NCBI GenBank assembly: GCA_013335275.1
Contig: JAAXVX010000085.1
Coordinates: 1 to 6,392 of the forward strand
From: Bacteroidales bacterium
GTDB taxonomy: Bacteria > Bacteroidota > Bacteroidia > Bacteroidales > UBA932
Reading direction: 5' to 3'
DNA: 6,392 bases
The notes beneath the pieces are model-generated. The model did not search any database. It was given only the letters and a program-made list of their open reading frames with translations, and was not told the origin of the DNA. The position numbers were made by a program, and so were the translations under genes. Shown here piece by piece: positions 1-6,054 of this stretch (positions are counted from its first letter, which is position 1; each line of letters opens with the position of its first letter).

Positions 1-357
1 TCCCTCTATTTTTGTATATGTACATAACAATGCTACTCCCAGATATACAATAGTGGCAGCAATTGTTGCGTTGCTGAGTTTTTTGAGGTCTACCATAGTG
101 GAAAAGCGGACAACTCCATGGTATGTCCTAAACGCCATAGATGTCAGTGAAAAAACGGAGATAGCCAGTAGAAATTTAAAAGCGAAATGCTCTGCCGGTA
201 TGGCTGCGATATTATCCCGGAATAGCCAGAGTGATATGAAAGAAAGAGCAACGATTATCTCGTCGAAAAGAAAGATTGTCCACCTTGGCATATAGTTGCG
301 CATTATCTTCCACAAATAGCGCTCGCCGTCGGTGATGATGCCAAATATTTTTCCCAT
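1..357 (-). CDS. Polysaccharide biosynthesis nucleotide-sugar epimerase/dehydratase, N-terminal membrane part (partial)
   Basis: The minus strand is open from an ATG at 357 to the window edge, giving 119 codons with no stop, so the 3' part is missing. The visible protein has a short basic lead (MGKIFGIITDGERYLWKIMR), then MPRW followed by a hydrophobic segment at about residues 25-46. Further hydrophobic segments lie at about 60-77 and 99-113, with FRTYHGVVRFSTMVDLKKL between them. The order PRW, membrane helix, FR-Y-G-(V/I)-R, then D-KK is what I recognise from the N-terminus of the CapD/PglF/WbpM-like family, whose full proteins of about 620-650 residues carry a cytoplasmic NAD-dependent SDR domain acting on UDP-sugars for capsule, O-antigen or exopolysaccharide. 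The catalytic domain lies outside the window, so substrate and activity cannot be judged. In-frame TTG and GTG codons occur upstream before a TAA, but ATG 357 fits the family start. The gene has its own promoter and a hairpin-bearing leader. Confidence 0.8.
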   Translation of the reverse strand, partial: MGKIFGIITDGERYLWKIMRNYMPRWTIFLFDEIIVALSFISLWLFRDNIAAIPAEHFAFKFLLAISVFSLTSMAFRTYHGVVRFSTMVDLKKLSNATIAATIVYLGVALLCTYTKIEG

Positions 358-382
358 AAAGTTTTTCGTAGAGTTCGGACAC

Positions 383-427
383 AAAAAATTCCGGTGAGTC
401 ACATAATTTTATGTGAATCACCACCGG
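383..427 (-). promoter_or_regulatory. Leader hairpin with T-tract, possible transcription attenuator
   Basis: Two 14-nt arms (393-406 and 409-422) form an inverted repeat with one mismatch around a 2-nt centre. Outside them CC (427-426 read on the minus strand) can pair with GG (392-391) across a small bulge. Read on the minus strand, the stem is followed by AA and then six T (388-383), the layout of an intrinsic terminator. It lies between the predicted promoter and the start codon of the polysaccharide gene, and no minus-strand gene upstream needs a terminator here. Attenuation is therefore the natural reading. A palindromic operator for a dimeric regulator is the alternative, since the arm centres (GTGAnTCAC-like) are also symmetric in DNA. 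No T-tract follows in the plus direction. Confidence 0.5.
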
Positions 428-438
428 ATTACATCTTA

Positions 439-470
439 CAAATATAAATAAAAAAAGTACTTAATGCCAA
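439..470 (-). promoter_or_regulatory. Bacteroidota-type promoter of the polysaccharide gene
   Basis: Read on the minus strand, TTG (470-468) is followed by 21 nt and then TATATTTG (446-439). This matches the Bacteroidota sigma-factor consensus of TTTG, 19-21 nt, TAnnTTTG. Transcription would start near 432, giving a leader of about 75 nt before the ATG at 357. It is a consensus match only; no start site has been mapped. Confidence 0.55.
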
Positions 471-490
471 GTTTAATTAGGCCAATTGCA

Positions 491-498
491 TATATTTG
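491..498 (+). promoter_or_regulatory. Probable -7 box for the phosphoesterase/propeller gene
   Basis: TATATTTG matches the Bacteroidota -7 element TAnnTTTG. Initiation would be near 505, leaving a leader of about 40 nt before the ATG at 544. No good TTG lies 19-21 nt upstream (only a TTT near 472), so the match is half a promoter. If it is real, the in-frame TTG at 496, which overlaps the box, cannot be the start codon. Confidence 0.4.
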
Positions 499-543
499 CG
501 ATGGTTTAAGATTTGTGATTTATATACCCTTTATATACTTGAT

Positions 544-2526
544 ATGAAAAAGCTTAATGTACTAGTGATTTTAATTTACACTCTGCTGTTTGCTGGTGGA
601 AATGAGATGTTTGGGGTCTGCGGAAATTACGGAGCCGGCGGCGCGACCGAAGAGAGCGCATCATTTTCTAAATTTGCGATTAACGCTTTGGCTCAGGACT
701 CAATAATTAAGTTTGCCTTTCTTACCGATCTTCACATTTCGGATGTGGCTACAAATGCGGAAGATCTTGAAAAATCAGTTGCCGATATTAACAGCATGCC
801 GGATATTAAATTTGCTATTTTTGGAGGAGATATAACTGAATTCGGTTCCGACGAGGAGATTGCTCATGCGTACTCGATTATATCCAAACTTAAAATTCCA
901 TGGTATATTGTTGCAGGAAATCACGATTCTAAATGGAGTGAAAGCGGTTGCAACACATTTGCAAAGGTGTTTGGCTATGAACATTTTGATTTCGAGGCCG
1001 GCGGAATCCGTTTTATCGGTTGCAATTCAGGCCCCAATATGCGGATGGCTCCTGCTTTAGTCCCGCGGGATGCTGTATTATGGCTTGATTCTCTTACAAA
1101 AGTGATTCCTCCTTCGCAGCCGGTAGTCTTTATAAACCACTATCCATTGGACGATGCGATGCTCAACTACAAAACTATCTTGGAATATCTTGCAAGAACA
1201 AACACTCAGGTTGCGATATGTGGTCATGGTCATAACGACCGCGTTATGAAATATGCACCTCTTTTCTCTCCTTTGCGTGGCGTCATGGGCCGTTCAAACC
1301 TTCGTGCCGGCAAGGGTGGTGCTGGTTACAATATAATTACGGTTAATACAGCACAAGGTGCCATCTCCTTTCAGGAAAGAATTTCCGGAGGCATAACCAA
1401 GGATGCCTGGCATTCAATTAAAATGATAAAACCAAAATCGAATTCAAGAACTTCTTCTCTTATGGCCGATAATGCATTAGCGGCAAGTGAGCAACAGAAG
1501 TCAATTCTTAAACCAAAAGCGATTTTTGAATGGCAGGACGATTCAGACATAGGGTCCGCTGCAGTCATGGATGAAAATGGCCGGATATATCTGGCAAATA
1601 CAAAGGGTGTTGTAAAGGCATTCTCTGCTAAATCAAAACAATCCGTCACTAATCCAATTTGGCAATTTGCGACAAGCGGAAAGATTTTTTCAACTCCGGC
1701 TATATCCGGTGGCAGTCTTGTTGTTGGTTCATCTGATGCATATATATATTGCATAAATGCAAAAACCGGAAACTTAATCTGGAAGGTAAAAGCCGGCAAA
1801 TCTGTTCTTGCATCCCCAACAATCTTTAAGGGCCGTGTTTATATTGGAGCTTCAGACGGTACATTCCGTGCTATCGACCTCAAAAGCGGAAACTTAATCT
1901 GGGAGTACAAAAATATTAAGGGGTTTGTTGAAGCAAAGGCATATGTAGATGATAAAGGAGTATATATTGGCAGTTGGGGTTCAACTCTTTATGCTCTTAA
2001 CCCGGATAATGGATCTCTTTTGTGGAGTTGGACAAACAACAAGGGCAGGGGGCTCTCTCCCGCAGCAGTATGGCCGGTTAAAGCAAATGGGAAAATCTTT
2101 ATAGTTACTCCTGAAAGAGTGACACATGCACTTGATGCAACAACCGGTAATGAACTTTGGCGGGCCAAAGGCGGACGTGAATCTGTCGGTCTCTCGCCGG
2201 ATGCTTCTGTTGTTTACGTTAAGACAATGCAGGATACCGTCTTTGCATACAATACCATAACCTTCACGGACGGCAAGCCGGACAGATTATGGGCATCACA
2301 TACCGGTTTCGGATATGAAATTGCTCCGTCGCCAATAACTTCGGCATATGGTTTTGTATTTGTCCCAACCGATAAGGGAAACATCTTTGTTCTGAATGAA
2401 AAAGACGGCTCTGTTTACGGAATTATCCCATTCTCAGGTGCTCTCATAAACTACGTCCAACCGGCAGGTAACCGCCGTATTCTTGTCAGCTCAATGGATG
2501 GGAAAGTTGCATTGCTGGAGCTTTAA
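544..2526 (+). CDS. Secreted calcineurin-like phosphoesterase fused to PQQ-like beta-propeller
   Basis: The protein has 660 residues. Start ATG 544 is chosen over the in-frame TTG 496 because it puts MKK plus a hydrophobic stretch (residues 4-19) at the N-terminus as an export signal. There is no clean lipobox, so I expect a periplasmic or secreted protein. Residues 54 to about 290 form a metallophosphoesterase with all usual metal and phosphate ligand motifs: D62-x-H64 (FLTDLH), D96 (GGDIT), N126-H127-D128 (GNHD), H199 (NHYP) and H228/H230 (GHGH). A linker follows. Residues 327-660 carry about eight repeats of roughly 40 residues of the form (A/Y)-x-(D/N)-x-x-(T/S/N)G-x-x-(L/I)W, as in PQQ-like propellers of the quinoprotein and BamB kind. 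The eight-blade count is by eye. No dehydrogenase partner is seen, so the propeller probably binds protein or glycan rather than acting as an enzyme. The substrate is unknown; a phosphodiester or phosphomonoester in the envelope or environment is plausible. The gene converges on the deacetylase gene, and no clear terminator is visible at 2527-2593. Confidence 0.88.
   Translation: MKKLNVLVILIYTLLFAGGNEMFGVCGNYGAGGATEESASFSKFAINALAQDSIIKFAFLTDLHISDVATNAEDLEKSVADINSMPDIKFAIFGGDITEFGSDEEIAHAYSIISKLKIPWYIVAGNHDSKWSESGCNTFAKVFGYEHFDFEAGGIRFIGCNSGPNMRMAPALVPRDAVLWLDSLTKVIPPSQPVVFINHYPLDDAMLNYKTILEYLARTNTQVAICGHGHNDRVMKYAPLFSPLRGVMGRSNLRAGKGGAGYNIITVNTAQGAISFQERISGGITKDAWHSIKMIKPKSNSRTSSLMADNALAASEQQKSILKPKAIFEWQDDSDIGSAAVMDENGRIYLANTKGVVKAFSAKSKQSVTNPIWQFATSGKIFSTPAISGGSLVVGSSDAYIYCINAKTGNLIWKVKAGKSVLASPTIFKGRVYIGASDGTFRAIDLKSGNLIWEYKNIKGFVEAKAYVDDKGVYIGSWGSTLYALNPDNGSLLWSWTNNKGRGLSPAAVWPVKANGKIFIVTPERVTHALDATTGNELWRAKGGRESVGLSPDASVVYVKTMQDTVFAYNTITFTDGKPDRLWASHTGFGYEIAPSPITSAYGFVFVPTDKGNIFVLNEKDGSVYGIIPFSGALINYVQPAGNRRILVSSMDGKVALLEL
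1767..1902 (+). repeat. Exact 16-nt repeat in adjacent propeller blades
   Basis: The 16-base string CGGAAACTTAATCTGG occurs at 1767-1782 and again at 1887-1902, exactly 120 nt (40 codons) apart. Both copies encode the blade motif GNLIW (residues 409-413 and 449-453). Identity across synonymous positions suggests a fairly recent blade duplication or gene conversion, though chance plus protein constraint can also explain 16 nt. Confidence 0.75.
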
Positions 2527-2593
2527 GAGCCAGTTGTGCCATGGCGCTTTTCGCAAGTAATTGATAGAATGGTATATGTATTATTGTTGTGAA

Positions 2594-3391
2594 TCAGTAT
2601 TTGATTTTCTCAAGAATTTCAATGGGTTTTGTAAATGGAAAAATCATTGCTTCCGGCAATACGCCGCTCCACGGCTTCCCTTCGGGAGACCTTGGTTGTA
2701 AGTAAATGTCCATGAGTTCTCTCTTTTGAGCAATTTCACCATTGATATCCAGGCGATAAAGGCTTTTAAAGTTGAGCTTATGGAATTTCCACGGGCGAAA
2801 AAAATACCAGGCCCAAACCCAGTATAGCCACAGCTCAGGTTTTTTATACGGCTGATTCACTGATGAGCCTCCGGTTAGTTCCGGATTTGGTTTACTCAAT
2901 TTTATGACTGCTTCTGTTGCAATCTGGCTGCAGGCAACGTGATCGAAGGGCCAGTGATCAAGAAAATGCGTTGCAAAAATTGCAGATGGATTTATTTTAT
3001 CTATTAAATGAGCAAGTTTGTTTACAGCATCTGCAAATCCCGGTTCTCCTCTTTTAGGAACAAAAGCATCGGGAAGATGCATCCGGAAAAGGTTTCCCGG
3101 AGGAATACCAAGTTTTATTGCTGTTTTTTCAGATAAAGATATACGCGCTTGTTTTGTTTCTTCCTGATTTGGACTTGCTCCGGAGCACTCTCCGTCTGTC
3201 AGAAAAACGATGTTTACTTTACACCCTTCACGGAGTTTTTTTATAATAAGCCCTCCTGTTCCAATAATTTCATCGTCGGGATGTGGAGCGATTATAAGAA
3301 TTGAATCGGACTTAATTGTCGCCTGTTTTGTCGTGTATTGCAATATTCCGTACACTATTTGTATAAACGATTTTTTGATGAGCGTTTTCAA
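2594..3391 (-). CDS. PIG-L/LmbE family zinc-dependent deacetylase
   Basis: The protein has 265 residues. It carries the family signature APHPDDEIIGTGG (residues 35-47) with zinc ligands expected at H37 and D40 and the catalytic base at D39. FLTDGE follows at 63-68, and the second metal motif is THFLDHWPFDHVA (141-153), where H151 is the likely third ligand. The family removes N-acetyl groups from GlcNAc-type sugars (GlcNAc-PI, mycothiol and bacillithiol precursors, antibiotic intermediates). The substrate here cannot be read from sequence; an envelope glycan or a sugar-thiol precursor are both possible. The C-terminal part (about 180-225) is rich in W, F and Y. The start is TTG at 3391: a TAA lies in frame seven codons upstream and no ATG occurs before the active-site motif. 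It follows ubiX by 32 nt on the same strand, but the hairpin at the end of ubiX may reduce read-through. Confidence 0.88.
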   Translation of the reverse strand: MKTLIKKSFIQIVYGILQYTTKQATIKSDSILIIAPHPDDEIIGTGGLIIKKLREGCKVNIVFLTDGECSGASPNQEETKQARISLSEKTAIKLGIPPGNLFRMHLPDAFVPKRGEPGFADAVNKLAHLIDKINPSAIFATHFLDHWPFDHVACSQIATEAVIKLSKPNPELTGGSSVNQPYKKPELWLYWVWAWYFFRPWKFHKLNFKSLYRLDINGEIAQKRELMDIYLQPRSPEGKPWSGVLPEAMIFPFTKPIEILEKIKY

Positions 3392-3415
3392 TTTGTCGGC
3401 AATTAAGGGTTAATG

Positions 3416-3461
3416 AAAAAATACTATGGCTTAAGGAAATTCCCGCCAAGCCATTTTTTTT
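3416..3461 (-). terminator. Hairpin with T-tracts on both sides at the end of ubiX
   Basis: ATGGCTT (3426-3432) pairs with AAGCCAT (3448-3454), and the interior can pair further (GG with CC). Read on the minus strand the stem is followed, after AGTA, by six T (3421-3416). Read on the plus strand the right arm runs into eight T (3454-3461). The structure spans the last ubiX codons and its TAG stop. It could end or attenuate transcription between ubiX and the deacetylase gene. The stem is moderate and partly coding, so efficiency is uncertain. Confidence 0.45.
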
Positions 3462-3993
3462 CGTCAGGCATTTCTGATATCAGGGCAAGATCCAGTATCC
3501 GAAGAACAAAATTGTCCACCATTTCCGGGAGTGTCTCAGGATGCATATAAAAAGAAGGTGATGCCGGCGCAATTATAGCTCCTGCTTCCGTAAGCAGGGT
3601 CATGTTCCTCAGATGTATGAGCGAATAAGGAGTTTCGCGCGGCACTATTATCAGTTTTCTGCGCTCTTTAAGCTGGACATCGGCGACACGTGAGATGAGG
3701 TCCTCTGAAGAACCGGATGCGATGCGTCCAATTGTACCCATAGTGCAGGGAATGATAATGAAAACGCTTGCAGGGTTTGACCCGGAAGCGTTGCGGTTGT
3801 AATAACTGTTATTGTCAATAAGAGGAGAGGGGAGCGGTTCTCCGGTTTCGTCTGTATATACCTCTCTGGCAGTATCAGTAAATATTATATCGAGTTCTAT
3901 TCCGCCTGTTTTACGAAGCTTTTCAATGATGTGCCTTGCATATATCTGACCTGACGCACCGGTTACTCCTATTACTACACGCTGTTTTTCCAT
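3424..3993 (-). CDS. ubiX: Flavin prenyltransferase UbiX
   Basis: UbiX joins dimethylallyl phosphate to reduced FMN to make prenylated FMN, the cofactor of UbiD-family (de)carboxylases. The protein has 189 residues, the normal family length. GVTGASGQIYAR (9-20) is the FMN-binding N-terminus. IPCTMGTIGRIASG (81-94) and the block DLISRVADVQLKERRK, then VPRETP (98-122) are the family signature; Y149 and R165 follow. By alignment from memory with Pseudomonas UbiX, the functional residues R122, K129, R139, E140, Y169 and R185 correspond to R102, K109, R119, E120, Y149 and R165, all present. T84 replaces the Ser commonly seen in PCSMGT. ATG 3993 is chosen because MEKQRVVIGVTG is the expected start; a longer frame back to 4080 would overlap the upstream ATPase gene by 80 nt and adds no family sequence. 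It starts 7 nt after the ATPase stop, implying co-transcription. No ubiD lies in the window. Confidence 0.95.
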   Translation of the reverse strand: MEKQRVVIGVTGASGQIYARHIIEKLRKTGGIELDIIFTDTAREVYTDETGEPLPSPLIDNNSYYNRNASGSNPASVFIIIPCTMGTIGRIASGSSEDLISRVADVQLKERRKLIIVPRETPYSLIHLRNMTLLTEAGAIIAPASPSFYMHPETLPEMVDNFVLRILDLALISEMPDEKKWLGGNFLKP

Positions 3994-4000
3994 CTGGAGA

Positions 4001-5128
4001 CTAATCTGCAAAATATATCTCCCGCATCCATGTACAGAAAAGCGGGTCAAGGAACTCTCCTTTGCCTTTGTTAAACACAACTATTTCTTTTTTCTGAACT
4101 GCGTCCTTAAGCCTGTTTACGTTTGCCGAAGACTGAAGGTTGTATTTGCTGAGTATTTCAGTTGAACTCAGTTTTTCCACATTGTCCAGAATCGCTTTTA
4201 GCAGATTAAGCTGAAAAAGGCTTAGCCGGCTGGTTATTAAGCGGAACCGGTATGAGTGAAGTTCAATTAGTAGGTCAAAGGCCTGATTAATAATTGCTTC
4301 GGTGAGATAGCCACGTGTGAGGCCGAATGCAATATCGGCAAGTTGCTGAGTGTACCAGGGGTGCCCGTCAGTGAGTTTGTAAATATGCGTGGCCAGTTCT
4401 TTAGATACCACTCTGCCCGCTTTTAAAAAACTTCTGATTATGTATTCTGTAAAACCTCTTTCGTCAATTCTTTCCAGTTTTATTCTGTCGGCCATCCGGT
4501 AAAAGTATCTCTTCTCTTCAAATATCTCCTTCATTGCATTTACAAATGAACCGGATATTATGAATGCTGAATTGTTGCGCACTGTCTCTTTTCCCCACAA
4601 ATTTTCAAGCAGCTTAAGTGTGTCATCCGGATCGGCGAAATGAAGTACCTCCTGAAACTCTTCGATATACGTTATAAGTAGTATATTATTTCTTTCTGCA
4701 AGTTTATCGCCGAATGCCGTGAGCTCTTTTGCAAAATGTCCGCGCATCTCCGGATTGTCAGTATATCTCCCATTTTCATCCAATACAAGCCCTTCTCCTG
4801 ATATAAGACTAAATTCTTCCTTTAGCTTCCCGGCCTCTTGTGCAGAGGATGAAAAGCAATTTATCAGACCTATGAAATATTTTTGGAAAAGTGCCTCTTC
4901 TGTTCTGATGTTAAATAAGTTGATTTCGCATACTTTATACTTTTGCGCATCCTGACGAAGTTTTTGAAAAGACTGCTGAACAATTGATTGTTTTCCGCTT
5001 TTTGCAGGTTCGTATATCAAAATGTTGCGACGCTCCTTTATCATTGATGTGAGCATCGATAGTTCATGTTGCCTGGAAATGAAGTCCGGCCCTGTTACAA
5101 AGTTGTTATATATAAACGGTGAATCCAT
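4001..5128 (-). CDS. AAA-type ATP-binding protein with winged-helix-like C-terminus and altered Walker motifs
   Basis: The protein has 375 residues from ATG 5128; MDSPFIYNNFVTGPDFISR matches the usual opening (M-D-x-PF-Y, then F-x-x-R) of the single-domain archaeal-ATPase-like/STAND-type proteins common in Bacteroidota. The P-loop is EPAKSGKQS (40-48). Relatives I know read SPRRWGKSS, so the Ser/Thr directly after the Lys is Gln here. The Walker B stretch is LLITYIEEFQEV (150-161), with Glu156 where Asp is usual (IDEFQ). The later block FIISGSFVNAM, then FYRMADRI, is the expected sensor region. The C-terminal third (SRLSLFQLNLLKAIL, then the strand ending EFLDPLF) looks like a winged helix. 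The family role is poorly known; members may be regulators or stress/defence ATPases. It leads the cluster with ubiX. Upstream in-frame codons to 5212 are hydrophobic and unlike the family, so I exclude them. Confidence 0.85.
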   Translation of the reverse strand: MDSPFIYNNFVTGPDFISRQHELSMLTSMIKERRNILIYEPAKSGKQSIVQQSFQKLRQDAQKYKVCEINLFNIRTEEALFQKYFIGLINCFSSSAQEAGKLKEEFSLISGEGLVLDENGRYTDNPEMRGHFAKELTAFGDKLAERNNILLITYIEEFQEVLHFADPDDTLKLLENLWGKETVRNNSAFIISGSFVNAMKEIFEEKRYFYRMADRIKLERIDERGFTEYIIRSFLKAGRVVSKELATHIYKLTDGHPWYTQQLADIAFGLTRGYLTEAIINQAFDLLIELHSYRFRLITSRLSLFQLNLLKAILDNVEKLSSTEILSKYNLQSSANVNRLKDAVQKKEIVVFNKGKGEFLDPLFCTWMREIYFAD

Positions 5129-5133
5129 TAATA

Positions 5134-5141
5134 CAAATTTA
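5134..5141 (-). promoter_or_regulatory. Possible -7 box for the ATPase-ubiX cluster
   Basis: Read on the minus strand, 5141-5134 is TAAATTTG, which fits TAnnTTTG. It ends only five bases before the ATG at 5128, so the transcript would be nearly leaderless. No TTG lies at the right distance upstream. This is weak and may be chance in an A/T-rich stretch. Confidence 0.25.
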
Positions 5142-5148
5142 AATAAGT

Positions 5149-5180
5149 TTTGGATAATAAAAAAGAATAACTTATATTTG
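5149..5180 (+). promoter_or_regulatory. Promoter of the rplU-rpmA operon
   Basis: TTTG (5149-5152), a 20-nt spacer and TATATTTG (5173-5180) are a full match to the Bacteroidota promoter consensus. Initiation would be near 5187, giving a leader of about 90 nt before rplU. The promoter lies just upstream of, and divergent from, the ATPase gene. Confidence 0.7.
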
Positions 5181-5186
5181 CCAACC

Positions 5187-5277
5187 CAAAAAGTAAACAC
5201 TAAGATTGTCAAGCTATTGAATAAGAGTTGCTTAATATGGTAACCGCTTGCAGTTAATAATAATAAAAAATTATTTT
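5187..5277 (+). promoter_or_regulatory. rplU 5' leader
   Basis: This is the predicted untranslated leader of the ribosomal protein operon. It contains CAAGC (5210-5214), which can pair either in part with GCTT (5230-5233) or fully with GCTTG (5246-5250), and a small TAAC/GTTA hairpin at 5241-5256. The last 20 bases are almost pure A/T with no Shine-Dalgarno, as is common for Bacteroidota genes. Autoregulatory leaders are frequent in ribosomal protein operons, but the pairings here are short and unproven. Confidence 0.3.
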
Positions 5278-5586
5278 ATGTACGCAATTGTAGATATTGC
5301 AGGACAGCAATTTAAAGTAGAGAAGGACAGTAAAATTTTTGTAAACCGTCTTCATGCAGAAGAAGGTGCATCTTTGAGTTTAGACAAGGTGCTTCTTGTA
5401 GACAACGATGGTACTGTGAAGGTTGGTTCTCCTTATGTTGAGGGTGCGGTTGTTAAAGCAACTGTACTTGAGCACCTTAAAGGTAAAAAGGTTATTGTTT
5501 TTAAAATGAAACGCCGTAAAGGTTATTCAAAGAAAAATGGTCACCGTCAGTTTTTGACTCAGATCAAAATAGAGGAGATTGCTTAA
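5278..5586 (+). CDS. rplU: 50S ribosomal protein bL21
   Basis: bL21 binds 23S rRNA in the large subunit. The protein has 102 residues, the usual length. It opens with MYAIVDIAGQQFKVE, the family's (M)YAI(V/I)-x-x-GGKQ(Y/F)KV motif, and ends with VFKMKRRKGYSKKNGHRQ (about 78-95), the basic RNA-binding signature K-x-RRK-x-x-K-x-x-GHRQ. Start ATG 5278 begins the family motif directly; an in-frame TTG at 5248 would add ten unrelated residues. No Shine-Dalgarno is seen. rpmA follows after 26 nt, the near-universal bacterial gene pair. Confidence 0.97.
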   Translation: MYAIVDIAGQQFKVEKDSKIFVNRLHAEEGASLSLDKVLLVDNDGTVKVGSPYVEGAVVKATVLEHLKGKKVIVFKMKRRKGYSKKNGHRQFLTQIKIEEIA

Positions 5587-5612
5587 TTTTAATAAAGGAA
5601 AATTTTTAGATT

Positions 5613-5882
5613 ATGGCTCATAAAAAAGGTGTCGGTAGTTCTAAGAACGGCCGCGAATCACACAGTAAACGATTAGGCGTTAAATTATTCGGCAGTCAGT
5701 ACGCAAAAGCCGGAAATATTCTGGTACGCCAGAGAGGAACCGTACATAATCCGGGCGAAAATGTAGGTATCGGTAGAGACCACACACTTTATGCTCTTAT
5801 AGACGGTGTAGTATTCTTCAAAAAGAAAGCTGACAACAAATCTTATGTATCAATTCTGCCAAAGGTAGTTGCCGAGGCATAA
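5613..5882 (+). CDS. rpmA: 50S ribosomal protein bL27
   Basis: bL27 lies near the peptidyl-transferase centre, and its N-terminal tail reaches the tRNA ends. The protein has 89 residues. It starts [20 protein letters not shown] and carries the conserved RQRGT and HPG-like HNPGENVG (about 40-52), GRDHTLYAL (54-62) and GVVFF blocks. There is no Firmicutes-type cleavable N-terminal extension. An AAAGGA-like purine stretch (5594-5599) lies 13 nt upstream of the ATG, further than an ideal Shine-Dalgarno. It is the last gene of the rplU operon, with a terminator 24 nt after the stop. Confidence 0.97.
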   Translation: MAHKKGVGSSKNGRESHSKRLGVKLFGSQYAKAGNILVRQRGTVHNPGENVGIGRDHTLYALIDGVVFFKKKADNKSYVSILPKVVAEA

Positions 5883-5905
5883 CAATACGAGATTAAAAGT
5901 TAAAG

Positions 5906-5933
5906 AAAGACATCCAGATGGGTGTCTTTTTTT
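5906..5933 (+). terminator. Intrinsic terminator of rplU-rpmA
   Basis: A 10-bp stem (5906-5915 with 5920-5929; one T-G pair, otherwise complementary) closes a 4-nt loop AGAT. The T-tract runs 5927-5933 (seven T). This is a textbook Rho-independent terminator directly after rpmA. Confidence 0.92.
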
Positions 5934-5940
5934 GTGTGCT

Positions 5941-5981
5941 TAAACCGCCGTAGGCGTAAACCGGCGGCGCAGCCGCACCGC
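5941..5981. repeat. GC-rich palindromic element, REP-like
   Basis: About 29 of 41 bases are G or C in an otherwise A/T-rich intergenic stretch. CCGCCG (5945-5950) can pair with CGGCGG (5962-5967). Alternatively two small hairpins form, CGCC/GGCG (5946-5956) and GCGGC/GCCGC (5964-5976). TAAACCG occurs twice (5941 and 5957). It codes for nothing visible. The form resembles repetitive extragenic palindromes, but one copy in one window cannot show that it is repeated in the genome. Confidence 0.55.
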
Positions 5982-6054
5982 TTTAGTTCTGCAAAGTGAG
6001 GAGAACATAAATCTGAAAGATGATTTGCAAGACCTTGTTTTACAGCCTGTTGAT

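Noticed and set aside
53..424. Two other small open frames at the left end (plus 53-295, minus 212-424)
   Set aside because: They are shadows of the partial polysaccharide gene, whose frame gives recognisable membrane segments and family motifs.
496..543. Longer start (TTG 496) for the phosphoesterase/propeller gene
   Set aside because: It overlaps the predicted -7 box, adds 16 residues before a normal signal peptide, and ATG 544 is a better start.
1371..1799. Minus-strand open frame of 142 codons inside the propeller gene
   Set aside because: It lies wholly within a well-supported gene, resembles no family I know, and is best explained as an antisense shadow.
1741..1902. PQQ-dependent dehydrogenase activity for the propeller domain
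   Set aside because: The repeats match the PQQ-like fold, but no cofactor-binding dehydrogenase motifs or export partner are visible; the enzyme motifs are all in the phosphoesterase domain.
2527..2593. Terminator between the convergent genes, around GCCATGGC and GCGCTTTTCGC
   Set aside because: GCCATGGC has no loop and the GCG/CGC stem has only three pairs; neither makes a credible terminator.
3994..4080. Longer ubiX reading frame beginning at 4080
   Set aside because: It would overlap the ATPase gene by 80 nt and the added residues have no family similarity; MEKQRVVIGVTG is the expected start.
5129..5212. Extended N-terminus of the ATPase gene
   Set aside because: The added residues are hydrophobic, unlike the family start MDSPF, and the stretch overlaps the rplU promoter region.
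5991..6028. GCAAA/TTTGC and GTTCT/AGAAC pairings in the right intergenic region
   Set aside because: The arms are five bases with long loops and are expected by chance in A/T-rich DNA.
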